A stretch of DNA of 64,000 nt from an uncultured Muribaculaceae bacterium (GTDB taxonomy: Bacteria; Bacteroidota; Bacteroidia; Bacteroidales; Muribaculaceae): NCBI GenBank assembly GCA_944321725.1, contig CALUMI010000004.1, positions 1 to 64,000 on the forward strand, written 5' to 3'. A program made the translations under genes and the position numbers. Shown here piece by piece: positions 55,038 to 64,000 of the stretch. Within the stretch, counting starts at the first letter, position 1; every line of letters starts with the position of its first letter. The notes under the pieces are model-generated. The model saw only the letters and a program-made list of their open reading frames with translations. It was not told where the DNA came from and made no database searches.

Positions 55038-55697
55038 ATGGAAAAAGACTCTATTATAGTGTTGTCCGGAGGGATGGATTCGGTGACACTGCTTTACGAA
55101 TATAAAGAACGGATAGCATTGGCCGTAACGTTCGGCTACGGGTCAAACCACAACAGGCGCGAGGCTGAGTGCGCCCGGCTGCATTGCCGGCGTTTGGGCA
55201 TCAGACATATAGAAATTCCGCTCGTATTCATGGGCGAATACTTCAAAAGCTCATTGCTCGAAGGAGCGGATGCCATACCGGAGGGCAACTACGACGACGA
55301 GAACATGCGCTCGACGGTCGTGCCGTTCCGCAACGGCATAATGCTTTCGGTGGCCTGCGGATTGGCAGAGAGCCACGGATTGAAACATGTGATGATTGCC
55401 AACCACTATGGCGACCATGCCATCTACCCCGACTGCCGCGCGGGTTTCGTCGAAGCCATGTCGGAAGCCATGCGCAACGGCACGTATGACGGCATCACCA
55501 TAATTGCCCCCTACACGTCAATAACAAAAACCGACATAGCGCGACACGGGAAACAGCTCGGCATAGACTATTCCGAAACTTATTCATGCTACAAAGGCGG
55601 AGAGAAGCACTGTGGCAGGTGCGGGACATGCCGCGAACGAATAGAGGCGCTGCGCGATGCCGGAATTGACGACACCACGCAATACGAGCAAGCCTGA
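55038..55697 (+). CDS. queC: 7-cyano-7-deazaguanine synthase
   Basis: 219 aa. ATP-binding PP-loop VLSGGMDSVTLLYEY; C-terminal zinc cluster CYKGGEKHCGRCGTCRERI. The start is ATG 55038, after the promoter. It makes preQ0, the substrate of QueF at 53753. The next gene starts shortly after its end (20 bases at 55717). Confidence 0.95.
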   Translation: MEKDSIIVLSGGMDSVTLLYEYKERIALAVTFGYGSNHNRREAECARLHCRRLGIRHIEIPLVFMGEYFKSSLLEGADAIPEGNYDDENMRSTVVPFRNGIMLSVACGLAESHGLKHVMIANHYGDHAIYPDCRAGFVEAMSEAMRNGTYDGITIIAPYTSITKTDIARHGKQLGIDYSETYSCYKGGEKHCGRCGTCRERIEALRDAGIDDTTQYEQA

Positions 55698-55716
55698 CTT
55701 TACAACCACAATAATA

Positions 55717-56808
55717 ATGCGCATCATGAAAACCGGTTTAGCCATTATCAGTGCCCTGATTTTCTGCCTTGCGGGAATGGCACAGAATACAGAAGACGAC
55801 AATCGCGGCAGCGACGAGCTCATCGGACGTGCTGTCGCACTGATGGACAATGGAGCTGTAGGCACAGCCATTTCTGTATTGAACGGCGTGCTTGAAAAAG
55901 AGCCCGACAACATGGTTGCACGGTATGAGCTCGGATATGCCCACTATATCAACGACAACATGCCGCGCGCAATAGAGGAATTATCAAAGATTGTAGACAA
56001 ATGGAGCTACAACGAACAAGTTTATTGTATGCTCGGCAACTCATACGATATGAACGGACAGCCCGATAAAGCTGAGGAAGTATATAAAAAGGGACTGGGA
56101 AAGTTCCCAAAAAGCGCATCTTTGCTCAATGAATTGTCGGTCATCGCCCTAAAAGCTGACGACTACAACAAGTCACTCGATTATTGCCTGCAAGGCATAA
56201 AAGCCAATCCAACGTATTCACCGTGCTATTTTCGCGCAGCATCTCTGTTCCTGCAATCTGTGTATCCTGCATGGGGAATGGTCTACGGGGAGATGTATAT
56301 GGCAATGGAGCGGAAAAACGGCGACCGCATAAAGGAAATATCCCGGCTGATGATGGATGCCTGCAAACGGTGCATAAAAATAGAGGGTGATTCTGCAAAA
56401 GTCAAGTTCGCCAACGACACTATCAAACTATCGGAAAATTTTACTCCGGAGCAACTAGAGGCTGCTTTATACAGTTTCGACTTGTCCGGTTATGAATTGG
56501 GGATGGCATCTGCTGTCGGAATATCAAAGATAAAGACAGTCGATGAAGAATCCATGTGCACAGTCCGCAAAGCATTTGTCGACAAGTTGATAGCCGACAG
56601 TGTGTTTACGGAAGATCCTAATCCTTACGTAAAGCACCTGTTGGCAGTCAGGGCATCAGGCTACGAGAATGCCTACAACCATTTCGTGACAATGGGCTGC
56701 GACGCGGCGGCTCTCAGCAAATGGGCAAATTCACATCCTTTCGAGTGGAATCGTTTCGCAGATTGGCTTAATGCCTACACTCCAGACATGGGCGACGGGA
56801 CATACTGA
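55717..56808 (+). CDS. Periplasmic tetratricopeptide-repeat protein
   Basis: 363 aa from ATG 55717 (or 55726, MKTGLAIISALIFCLAG). Signal peptide, then TPR helices (LNGVLEKEPDNMVARYELG; AEEVYKKGLGKFPKSASLL; SLDYCLQGIKANPTYSPCYF). The C-terminal part is helical with no known motif. Scaffold or surface assembly role likely. Convergent with the response-regulator gene 7 bases away. Confidence 0.75.
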   Translation: MRIMKTGLAIISALIFCLAGMAQNTEDDNRGSDELIGRAVALMDNGAVGTAISVLNGVLEKEPDNMVARYELGYAHYINDNMPRAIEELSKIVDKWSYNEQVYCMLGNSYDMNGQPDKAEEVYKKGLGKFPKSASLLNELSVIALKADDYNKSLDYCLQGIKANPTYSPCYFRAASLFLQSVYPAWGMVYGEMYMAMERKNGDRIKEISRLMMDACKRCIKIEGDSAKVKFANDTIKLSENFTPEQLEAALYSFDLSGYELGMASAVGISKIKTVDEESMCTVRKAFVDKLIADSVFTEDPNPYVKHLLAVRASGYENAYNHFVTMGCDAAALSKWANSHPFEWNRFADWLNAYTPDMGDGTY

Positions 56809-56815
56809 ACAACTC

Positions 56816-57445
56816 TTAAACAAACAGCAGCCCGCGCCTGATTGCGCGCACAATCATGTCGGCCATGTTGCTGGCTCCAAGCTTGCGGAAAAGCCGTTTG
56901 CGATAATACTCGACAGTGTTTGACGATATGCCCATGCCACGGGAAATCTCATCGGTATTCTCACCCCGCGCTATGGCTTTCAGTATCTCCAATTCGCGCT
57001 CCGACGGCATCAGCTGTTGCTCCATAGTCAGGCAAAGCTCGTGGATGCGCGGACTATAATAGCTGCTGCCCACAGAAACCTCCGCCACTGCCATCGACAA
57101 ATCTGTCAAATCACCGGATTTCAGCACAATGGCATCGGCTTCGGCAGACATCATCGCTTTTATGGTCCAAAGCTCCTCATGCATTGTATGGAATATGCAC
57201 GCTGATGCCGGAGAAATTTGCCTCAACAGCCCCAGAAGCTGCAAGCCTGACATGTCCGGCAACTCCACATCGATGATAAATATCCCGTAATTCTTATAAT
57301 GTGCAGCCGACAAGGCCTCTTCAGCCGAAGAAACCGCGTCGATACATCCAACGTCATTCTCTTCCGACAATAATGCCTGCAAACCGTGTGCCACTATCCG
57401 GTGGTCGTCGACAATAAGTATATTGGTGTTTTTAAGCGTTTCCAT
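56816..57445 (-). CDS. NarL/LuxR-family response regulator
   Basis: 209 aa. Receiver with phospho-Asp in GIFIIDVELPDMSG and the expected lysine (IVLKSGD); LuxR-type HTH (LMPSERELEILKAIARGENT then TVEYYRKRLFRKLG). Start overlaps the kinase end by 14 bases, so the pair is translated together. Confidence 0.93.
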   Translation of the reverse strand: METLKNTNILIVDDHRIVAHGLQALLSEENDVGCIDAVSSAEEALSAAHYKNYGIFIIDVELPDMSGLQLLGLLRQISPASACIFHTMHEELWTIKAMMSAEADAIVLKSGDLTDLSMAVAEVSVGSSYYSPRIHELCLTMEQQLMPSERELEILKAIARGENTDEISRGMGISSNTVEYYRKRLFRKLGASNMADMIVRAIRRGLLFV

Positions 57446-59522
57446 CCGAATAACCGGTAATTTTCAAAGTTATCGACAATTTCGAGCCATTAATTCCATT
57501 GCCGCACTCAATCTCTCCGCCTATGCTCGCCACACGGTCGCTGATAGTGCGCGTGCCTATGCCTGATTGCATATCATTTTTTTGCAGCCATGAGCCGTTG
57601 TCCTTAACCACAAGCGACAAATTGCCGCCATCGTCCAACGACAACGACACAGAGGCCTCTGAGGCTCCGGAATGCCTGATGATGTTCGACACGGCTTCCT
57701 GTATGATGCGATACAGCTCGTATGCCGTGCCTGAAGGTATTCTCCTCCATTCACCGCCTGACGAATGATAGTGGAATTTTATGCTGCCGGACGGCAAATT
57801 CGACAGATAATCGGACAATATCTCATCAATATCGGCATGTTTAAACGAAGGCGGCATCATCTCATGGGAAATTCTACGCAAATCGCCCCTGATTGCCTCT
57901 ATCCGCCCGAAAGTGGCGTCGCCGCCCGATTTTCCTGACTTCATGTCAATGGCAAGAGCCAACAAATCGTTGCATACACCGTCGTGCAGCTCACGGGCAA
58001 AGCGAGAGCGCTCACTCTCAAGACCGTCGATGTATTTGCGCGACAGCATTATCTCCGTTTTTTGTCGGCTTGACCTCCGGCGGAACAACATCCACACCAC
58101 AAAAAGGGCAATCATGGTGAATACAACGATAATCGCCGCTGTGAGTTTCGTTATTCTTGATTCCTGACGCAGATTGCTCTCCATCAGGCGACTGATTTCC
58201 AACTCCTTTTCCTGTGTGCGGAAACGTGCGGTATATTCCGACAATTTCCGTTCTGCCTCGCTGCTGCGCACCGAGTCCATGCCCTCATTGGCCTTGTACG
58301 CCAAACGATAGGCCGCGCGAAAATCGGCAAGGCCGGCAAGACATTCGGCTTTGAGAATATTAAGTTTATATTCCGGGACAACGATATTGGAACCGGCAAG
58401 CGACTCCAACCGCTTTATGGTAGCCAACGCTCCACGATAATCTCCGGTAGCTTTCTGCAAATTGGCTTTAGCCTCCAAAATGCCGGCCGCGCCATTGTTG
58501 CCCGGAGGCAAAAGCCGCGACAGCTCCTCCCCTTTCGACAAATAGCAGGCGGCTGAGTCATAGCGTTGCAGGTTCATGTATGCCGTAAGCAAATGGTTTA
58601 TTATCTTTAGCTGCACGGGATAATAATTTACCGTTTCACATTCATCATAAGCATGGCGCAGCAACGACGCGGCTTTCTCGTCATTCCCCATCTTGCTGTA
58701 AGTTATGCCCTCGTTGGCAAGAGCCGAGAAATATTCAATGCTTGCACCCGCTTTTTCTGCAAATTGCGCCGCCCGACGGGCATATTGCAAACTCTCGCCG
58801 TAACGCTCCTGCTCGCAATAAAGCACTGAAAGATTGTTTAGAAGAAACGATGTCGACTCATAGTCCTTGAATCTCAAAGCCATATCAAGCCCCTTTTGAT
58901 AAACAATCATGGCAGAGTCGTTCATTCCCAACCTGCGATATGCTACCCCCGCGTTTCCACACGCCACAATATAGCTGCTTGTGTCGCCCGACTGCTCCAA
59001 CAAAGGCAACACTATGTTGCCATACTCTACAGCCCCCCTCATATCTCCGGCCGATATACGCAGAAACATCAGCTCGGCGCTGATCAACGCCCGGAGGCTG
59101 TCGTTTCCGGAGGCATATTTGAGCGCGTTGCGAAGCTGTTTCTCGGAGTTGTCATAATCACTCAGCATGTTCAGATATTGAGCGTAAGTAAGTCCCGCTT
59201 TTGCCTTTCCGGAATTATTGTCGGATGCCCCGTAACAGGCTAAGGCCTTCTCAAGAAACACGCCGACACTGTCGCCCTCGCCGCGCGAAATGTCATAACA
59301 TGCCTTTTGGTAATAAAGCTCTCCGACGACCGCGCTGTCACCGCTTTTCATGGCAAGCGACTCTGCCCGTTTGAGAGCGTCAGGCCACAAATCTGTAGTG
59401 TCGGATGCGTTGTAACAAGCCGTACACTCATCAAAAATCCGCCAGACGTCGGCGTCATCTCGTCTGCCGCATCCTACAGACAATACAATCAAGAAAAATA
59501 AGGCTATCGGGCACCTTCTCAT
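57432..59522 (-). CDS. TPR-containing sensor histidine kinase (HisKA_3)
   Basis: 696 aa from ATG 59522. Lipobox-like LSVGC near the N-terminus; multiple TPR repeats (about 60-420), e.g. YARRAAQFAEKAGASIEYFS; one membrane helix (LTAAIIVVFTMIALFVVWML); then HisKA_3 with phospho-His in RFARELHDGVCNDLLALA and HATPase (EAVSNIIRHSGASEASVSL, VVKDNGSW, GIGTRTISDRVAS). Partner of the response regulator just downstream. A periplasmic TPR sensor is a common Bacteroidales type; the signal is unknown. Confidence 0.92.
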   Translation of the reverse strand: MRRCPIALFFLIVLSVGCGRRDDADVWRIFDECTACYNASDTTDLWPDALKRAESLAMKSGDSAVVGELYYQKACYDISRGEGDSVGVFLEKALACYGASDNNSGKAKAGLTYAQYLNMLSDYDNSEKQLRNALKYASGNDSLRALISAELMFLRISAGDMRGAVEYGNIVLPLLEQSGDTSSYIVACGNAGVAYRRLGMNDSAMIVYQKGLDMALRFKDYESTSFLLNNLSVLYCEQERYGESLQYARRAAQFAEKAGASIEYFSALANEGITYSKMGNDEKAASLLRHAYDECETVNYYPVQLKIINHLLTAYMNLQRYDSAACYLSKGEELSRLLPPGNNGAAGILEAKANLQKATGDYRGALATIKRLESLAGSNIVVPEYKLNILKAECLAGLADFRAAYRLAYKANEGMDSVRSSEAERKLSEYTARFRTQEKELEISRLMESNLRQESRITKLTAAIIVVFTMIALFVVWMLFRRRSSRQKTEIMLSRKYIDGLESERSRFARELHDGVCNDLLALAIDMKSGKSGGDATFGRIEAIRGDLRRISHEMMPPSFKHADIDEILSDYLSNLPSGSIKFHYHSSGGEWRRIPSGTAYELYRIIQEAVSNIIRHSGASEASVSLSLDDGGNLSLVVKDNGSWLQKNDMQSGIGTRTISDRVASIGGEIECGNGINGSKLSITLKITGYSDGNA

Positions 59523-59746
59523 GATCTCCTGTTTTTTTGAAATTGCAATTTTCGACAGTAAAGATAACGATTTAAACCGACAGTAATGACTTCTTCTGCA
59601 ATAAACTGCACACATCCGCATCCCGGCTACGGAAAACCGTAGCGCAAAAACCATACTTTCTTCTGCAAAACGAGCCATTTACCAAATAAATTTTGCATCT
59701 TTGTAACCGGCCGACAAAAGGACGCGAACACAGACCGAACATAAAT
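59523..59746. other. Intergenic region before the phage-like remnants
   Basis: No gene seen. CTTCTTCTGCAA (59590) and CTTTCTTCTGCAA (59656) form an imperfect direct repeat. A hairpin GCTACGG-AAAA-CCGTAGC spans 59626-59643. With the two remnants that follow, the stretch from 59523 to 59838 holds no intact gene. Confidence 0.4.
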
Positions 59747-59822
59747 ATGACTCAACATAACACAATCAAGCTGTTTGAATAAAAGAAAGTCCGCGCCATT
59801 TGGGACGACAAGGATGAAGAAT
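59747..59822 (+). pseudogene. Bro-N gene remnant with in-frame stop
   Basis: Starts MTQHNTIKLFE, then TAA (59780-59782) exactly where the relative at 18587 has the second Glu of LFEEKRIR, then KKVRAIWDDKDEE. Similarity stops about residue 25. It is a stub of the Bro-N family. Confidence 0.6.
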
Positions 59823-59838
59823 ACATAAAATTTAAATC

Positions 59839-60462
59839 ATGGATAAAAATAAAAGTTTAAGTAAAAGCAAAGAAAGCCTCTCCCAAAATGCAGTCAACCT
59901 TTTTGAGCAAGTACGGCAAAAAATCGTGCTTGTCAGAGGCTGTCAAGTCATATTGGACTCTGATGTGGCCGCACTCTATGGCGTAGAAACAAAACGAGTA
60001 AATGAAGCTGTTAGAAACAATCCGGACAAGTTCCCTAACGAATACATGTTTGAGCTTGACAGACAATAACTTGCTTGTTTGCGGTCGAATTTTTCGACCG
60101 CAAACGTATCACCAAAGTCACGAGTTCTGCCTAAAGCATTCACAGAAAAAGGATTATATATGTTGGCAACTATATTGAAAAGCAAACAGGCTGTAAACGC
60201 AACTTTTGCAATCATTGAAACTTTTTCGTCTGTCCGCCAAATCAAGCGTGAACTACGCGAGCTGCACAACGAAACAGATGCCAATGTACAACAATCAAAA
60301 ATGCGGCATTTTGGGGAAATGCTTTCAAGTATCGTGATGCCCGAATTGGAAACATCCGAAACGGAATCGAGCATGGAAATCAATTTCCTGATAGGCAAAA
60401 TAAAGCATACTGTAAGACGAGTGAAAAGACAGAACGATACGGACTATACAGAAGTGAAATAA
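59839..60462 (+). pseudogene. ORF6N-domain protein interrupted by an in-frame TAA
   Basis: Codons 1-76 encode the ORF6N start (VLVRGCQVILDSDVAALYG, PDKFPNEYMFELDRQ). A TAA at 60067-60069 occupies the position of a conserved Glu, and the frame continues without shift as LACLRSNFSTANVSPKSR, LPKAFTEKGLYMLATILK and a helical C-terminus. Restoring one codon gives a complete protein of about 207 aa. A perfect hairpin lies 7 bases after the stop (60077-60105). Confidence 0.75.
60077..60105. repeat. Perfect 13-bp hairpin inside the ORF6N gene
   Basis: Arms GTTTGCGGTCGAA (60077-60089) and TTCGACCGCAAAC (60093-60105), three-base loop TTT. It overlaps the codons of the conserved LRSNFSTAN segment. Confidence 0.9.
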
Positions 60463-60471
60463 CCAAGAATT

Positions 60472-60525
60472 ATGAAAACCACATTACATACAGAATGGAC
60501 GGTTGCTGACATCTGCAAAGGCTAA
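60472..60525 (+). pseudogene. DUF262-type N-terminal stub
   Basis: 17 codons, MKTTLHTEWTVADICKG, then TAA. This matches the start of Bacteroidetes DUF262 proteins; nothing after it continues the domain, so only a stub remains in the gap 60463-60720. A longer ORF here (60503-60694) is not recognised. Confidence 0.45.
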
Positions 60526-60720
60526 CAATCTCCATTACTCATCTACGAATGTGAGGGAAAAGACAGATTGGGTTTCCACTACATTCTCTATGGTGGAACG
60601 CGGAACCATCGTGGCTTGGGCGAGAATGGCACAAACAGGTACGCGGGTTGGAGGATTCTCTTTTGCTGCGGCAAACGGCCGGCTGAAGCCTTAACTTTGC
60701 GCCGACACCAAAGCTATACC

Positions 60721-62613
60721 ATGAACTACACAGCAATAACCGAAGAAAACCGCCGCCGACACGCCCGCTATCGCGACTGCGGCTACAACCCGCTGTCGGG
60801 CGAGGGATGCTGCGGAGAACGCCTCCCGGTAGAGATGCCGGGCGGCGGAAAAGCGCTCGTCCCCGTCGCAATGCTGCGCGACCCGGAATATTCCGCCGCC
60901 CTCACTCTCCGTGAGTTTGAAACGCTGAGAATGCGCCACGACTTCGAGTTTTGGTGCGCCAAATGCGTGACCGTGAAAGACAAGGCCGGATACCGCGACA
61001 TAAAACTGACGCTCAACCGCCCGCAGCGCATTATCCTGCAAGAGCTGGAAGCGATGCGCACGGCAGGCCGTCCGATACGCGCCATTATCCTGAAAGCGCG
61101 GCAATGCGGCATCTCGACACTCATCCAAACCTACATGGCTTGGATACAGCTGACACAGCGCGACAATTGGCACAGCCTCGTGTGTGCCCACGTCAGGGAC
61201 GTGGCTGCAACCATAAAAAACATGATGGTGAAACTGCTCGCGCGATACCCACAGGAATATCTGCCCGACGGCAACGAGCTGCGGCTGCGCCCGTTCGAGG
61301 GAAGCCGCAACATAAGCCGAATAGAGGGCAGGCAAAACACAATAACCATCTGCTCCGCCGAAAATCAGGAAGCCGCGCGGGGCTCCGACATCGCCATGGC
61401 CCACTTGTCGGAAGTTGCGTTCTGGCGCGAAACGCCGGGGCACGACCCAAACGACATCATCCGCTCCGTATCAGGCTCAGTGGCACTTGCCGAGCTCACA
61501 CTCATCATAATGGAATCCACCGCCAACGGAGTGGGCAACTTCTTCCACACCGAATGGCTCCGGGCCAAAGCCGGCGAAAGCGACAAGCGTCCGGTGTTTA
61601 TCCCGTGGTACGAATACGGAATCTATTCGCTGCCTGTCGGCGACGTTGGCGATCTGTGGAACTCGCTCGACGACTACGAGCGCAAACTGTGGGACATGGG
61701 ACTGACTTTGGAGCAGATAGCGTGGTACCACGCCAAACGCCGCGAATACGCCTCCCACAAAGCCATGAAAGCCGAATACCCCACCACCGACATCGAGGCT
61801 TTCACAAGCACCGACCGCATAGTATTCGACCGCGAGGGAGTGGAACGGCTGCGGCAGGACTGCTGCCGGCCGGAACAGACAGGCGACATGGCCGGCGACG
61901 CCGCAACCGGACGCAAAGCCCTGCAAGGCGTGAAATTCGTGCCTTCCGACGGCGGACTGCTGAAAATATGGAAAAACCCGGCAAAAATATCGCGGCGCGA
62001 CAGCCGCTACATAACGGTGGTCGACGTTGGCGGACGCAGCGACACCAGCGACTGGTCGGTGATTGCCGTCATCGACCGCGGCGAGGAGCGCGGACAGAAA
62101 CCCGAATTGGCGGCACAGTGGCGCGGACACACCGACCACGACCTTCTGGCATGGAAGGCCGCGCAAATCGCCTTATACTACAACAAAGCCCTGCTCGCCA
62201 TTGAGAGCAACACGCTGGAAACCGAGTCAACCGAAGGCAGCAACGCCGGCTACATCCTCGACGAGATAGCCGACCACTATCCCAACATCTACTGCCGCAA
62301 CGTCTACGACCGGCTGACAGGCACATGCTCGCCGCAAATAGGCTTTCACACCAACCGCAGCACAAAGCCGTTGGTGGTCAACCACCACATCGCGACCGTG
62401 CGCGACAGCCGCTACGTGGAGCACGACATGGACGCCGTCGACGAGCACGCCTCCTACGAGCGCAAGCCCAACGGCTCCTACGGCGCGAAAGAGGGATGCC
62501 ACGACGACATCCTGATGACGCGCTGTATCGGCCTCTACATCGCCGACCTCATAACCGGCGAGGAGCCGCCCGACATCACGCCCCTGAAGCGTCCACCCGT
62601 CCGCCGCTGCTGA
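60721..62613 (+). CDS. Phage-type terminase large subunit (orphan)
   Basis: 630 aa from ATG 60721. ATPase: Walker A-like KARQCGIST (125-133), Walker B region AHLSEVAFW (Glu231), coupling motif MESTANG. Nuclease: Asp435 in VVDVGGRSDTSDWSV, IESNT, and Asp595/Asp596 in CHDDILMT. All key residues are intact. It is GC-richer than the R-M island and its neighbours. No portal, capsid or small terminase gene is in the window, so it is either an orphan from a lost prophage or the edge of one. The HTH-methyltransferase gene starts 115 bases downstream. Confidence 0.9.
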   Translation: MNYTAITEENRRRHARYRDCGYNPLSGEGCCGERLPVEMPGGGKALVPVAMLRDPEYSAALTLREFETLRMRHDFEFWCAKCVTVKDKAGYRDIKLTLNRPQRIILQELEAMRTAGRPIRAIILKARQCGISTLIQTYMAWIQLTQRDNWHSLVCAHVRDVAATIKNMMVKLLARYPQEYLPDGNELRLRPFEGSRNISRIEGRQNTITICSAENQEAARGSDIAMAHLSEVAFWRETPGHDPNDIIRSVSGSVALAELTLIIMESTANGVGNFFHTEWLRAKAGESDKRPVFIPWYEYGIYSLPVGDVGDLWNSLDDYERKLWDMGLTLEQIAWYHAKRREYASHKAMKAEYPTTDIEAFTSTDRIVFDREGVERLRQDCCRPEQTGDMAGDAATGRKALQGVKFVPSDGGLLKIWKNPAKISRRDSRYITVVDVGGRSDTSDWSVIAVIDRGEERGQKPELAAQWRGHTDHDLLAWKAAQIALYYNKALLAIESNTLETESTEGSNAGYILDEIADHYPNIYCRNVYDRLTGTCSPQIGFHTNRSTKPLVVNHHIATVRDSRYVEHDMDAVDEHASYERKPNGSYGAKEGCHDDILMTRCIGLYIADLITGEEPPDITPLKRPPVRRC

Positions 62614-62728
62614 CCAGTCCCACTCAGCGGCGGCAATCATCAGCAACTCCGCACCAAAATAATAGACCGGGATCTATCCCCGTATCGAATGTTTTTCATA
62701 TTTTTGTCGTAAATTGTCAAATTCAAGA

Positions 62729-64000
62729 ATGTACGCAATAGGCAGCATATTAAAAGAATTAAGAGAAGAAAAGGACATAGCTCTTCAAACGGTTCGTGAC
62801 GCATCCGGTATCGACATGGCGCAATTAAGCAAAATAGAGAACGGGCACAGGCTTCCCACCGCAGAACAAATAAAATCACTCTCGGAAATCTATGGTTGCG
62901 ACATAAAACAACTTATGATACAACGTGAAAGCGATAAGATACTCAACAACATAGAATATCCCGATTTGGCGGCGGAGTCACTGAAAGCCGCTGAAAACAA
63001 AATACGCTATGGAGAGCGTTATCTGTCGCTGTTTCAAGAATATATTTATCCAAACCCGATAGAGCTGAAAAGCAGACGCTACATAGGGAATAAAGCCAAA
63101 TTAGCTGAATGGATAATGGACAAAATAACCGCCAATGCTCCCGATGCCCACACTTTTTGCGACCTGTTTGCAGGAACAGGCGTTATTTCCGATTGTGCTA
63201 TGACAAAATATTCCGGAATAATAATCAATGATTTGCTGTATTCGAACAACGTAATCTATAAAGCCTTTTTCGAAAAAGGTGATTGGAATAAAGAGAAACT
63301 ATACGACATAATCAGCACTTATAACTCATTGGATGCAGAATTGCTGACAGACAATTATTTCTCTGCCAATTTCGGAGGTAAATTTTATGAATATAATATC
63401 TCCAAAATCATAGGTTATATACGGCAGGATATAGAGGACATAAGACCAGAATTGACAGAAAAAGAATATAATATTCTGCTTGCCACATTAATTTACAACA
63501 TCGACAAATTAGCCAACACAGTCGGCCACTTCGACGCTTATATAAAAAAAGACATCAAATACAGGCCTTTGAGATTACGGCTAATTGACGCGAGATCCTA
63601 CGACAATGTGGAAATCTATCGTGAAGATGCCAACAAATTGTCACGCAAAATAGAATCCGACGTGGTTTATATAGATCCGCCTTACAATTCACGGCAATAT
63701 TGCCGCTTTTATCACCTCTACGAAACATTGATAAAATGGGATATGCCACAATTATACGGAGTGGCTCTTAAACCGGCTCCTGAAAACATGAGCAGTTATT
63801 GCACGAGCAAGGCTCTCACAGCTTTCGAAGATTTAGTTTCCAATCTGAGAACAAAATACATAGCAGTTTCCTATAATAACACATACAATTCCAAAAGCAA
63901 CTCATCTGAAAACAAAATACGCCTGACCGACTTGAAACGGATTCTTGAAATGTGCGGTGACACGGAAATGTACGAACATTCACATAGTTTCTTCAACACA
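62729..64000 (+). CDS. HTH-fused D12-class adenine DNA methyltransferase (3' end outside window)
   Basis: 424 codons in the window and still open. N-terminal Xre helix-turn-helix (LKELREEKDIALQTVRDASG, DMAQLSKIENGHRLPTAEQ) about residues 5-65; a linker; then D12/Dam-like motifs: YIGNKAKLAEWI, FCDLFAGTGVIS (Asp145) and catalytic D316-P-P-Y319 in IDPPYNSRQY. The HTH may let it repress its own promoter. Adjacent to the orphan terminase. Modification site unknown. Confidence 0.85.
   Translation, partial: MYAIGSILKELREEKDIALQTVRDASGIDMAQLSKIENGHRLPTAEQIKSLSEIYGCDIKQLMIQRESDKILNNIEYPDLAAESLKAAENKIRYGERYLSLFQEYIYPNPIELKSRRYIGNKAKLAEWIMDKITANAPDAHTFCDLFAGTGVISDCAMTKYSGIIINDLLYSNNVIYKAFFEKGDWNKEKLYDIISTYNSLDAELLTDNYFSANFGGKFYEYNISKIIGYIRQDIEDIRPELTEKEYNILLATLIYNIDKLANTVGHFDAYIKKDIKYRPLRLRLIDARSYDNVEIYREDANKLSRKIESDVVYIDPPYNSRQYCRFYHLYETLIKWDMPQLYGVALKPAPENMSSYCTSKALTAFEDLVSNLRTKYIAVSYNNTYNSKSNSSENKIRLTDLKRILEMCGDTEMYEHSHSFFNT

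Noticed and set aside
60067..60069. TAA as a recoded sense codon
   Set aside because: Many intact genes in the window end with TAA, so global reassignment is excluded; local readthrough is kept only as a weak hypothesis in the findings.
60503..60694. 63-aa ORF between the DUF262 stub and the terminase
   Set aside because: It reads somewhat protein-like but has no recognised family and a poor start; too weak to annotate as a gene.
60951..62204. 417-aa frame overlapping the terminase
   Set aside because: High-GC alternative frame of the terminase gene with an Arg/His-rich product; the terminase frame has all catalytic motifs.

Overview
The window looks like a chromosome segment of a gut-type Bacteroidales bacterium, possibly Muribaculaceae or a close relative. 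The evidence is a SusC-type receptor beside a hybrid two-component regulator, type IX secretion tails, Bacteroidetes promoters (TTTG, about 20 bases, TAnnTTTG) with little sign of Shine-Dalgarno sites, and an arginine pathway with the N-succinylornithine carbamoyltransferase known from Bacteroides. No rRNA, tRNA or CRISPR array was seen.

Layout. 1-17200 is a polysaccharide utilisation locus: SusC (partial), a one-protein sensor/regulator (HTCS), two GH16 beta-glucanases, small secreted modules, two tandem parallel beta-helix proteins, a BspA-type leucine-rich-repeat protein and a GH5 glucanase. The enzymes suggest a beta-glucan substrate. A 21-bp-spaced direct repeat (core GCTACA) precedes SusC, the first GH16 and the following operon, and is probably the HTCS operator. 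17270-19870 holds a thioredoxin-like protein, an outer-membrane barrel, a Bro-N protein and a toxin-antitoxin pair with a truncated PIN toxin. 20090-22062 is ExbB-ExbD-TonB. 22207-28756 is argR, a GNAT, argG, pspC, argC and argD, then pncB and a sirtuin.

28994-33681 is an AT-rich Alw26I/Eco31I-type restriction-modification island: an m6A methylase, a circularly permuted m5C methylase, an HNH endonuclease and a controller protein. 33935-37565 is housekeeping. 37620-46878 is exopolysaccharide synthesis and export (Wzx, GT4, Wzc-like, Wzy, Wza; divergent GT2 and a decayed acyltransferase). 46988-57445 holds a helicase, an Smr protein, EFR1, argF', a barrel protein, asnA, queF, queC and a TPR protein; a NarL-type response regulator and TPR sensor kinase follow to 59522. 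59747-64000 is a phage-like graveyard: Bro-N and DUF262 stubs, an ORF6N gene with an in-frame stop, an orphan GC-rich terminase and an HTH-methyltransferase fusion running off the end.

The most interesting non-coding signals are (i) a repeated tandem-promoter/leader element, marked by GGATGCGGCTYGGCA, in front of at least six unrelated transcription units; (ii) the HTCS operator pairs; (iii) a 22-bp perfect palindrome on an apparently orphaned promoter downstream of queF; and (iv) a 13-bp perfect hairpin 7 nt after the in-frame stop of the ORF6N gene.
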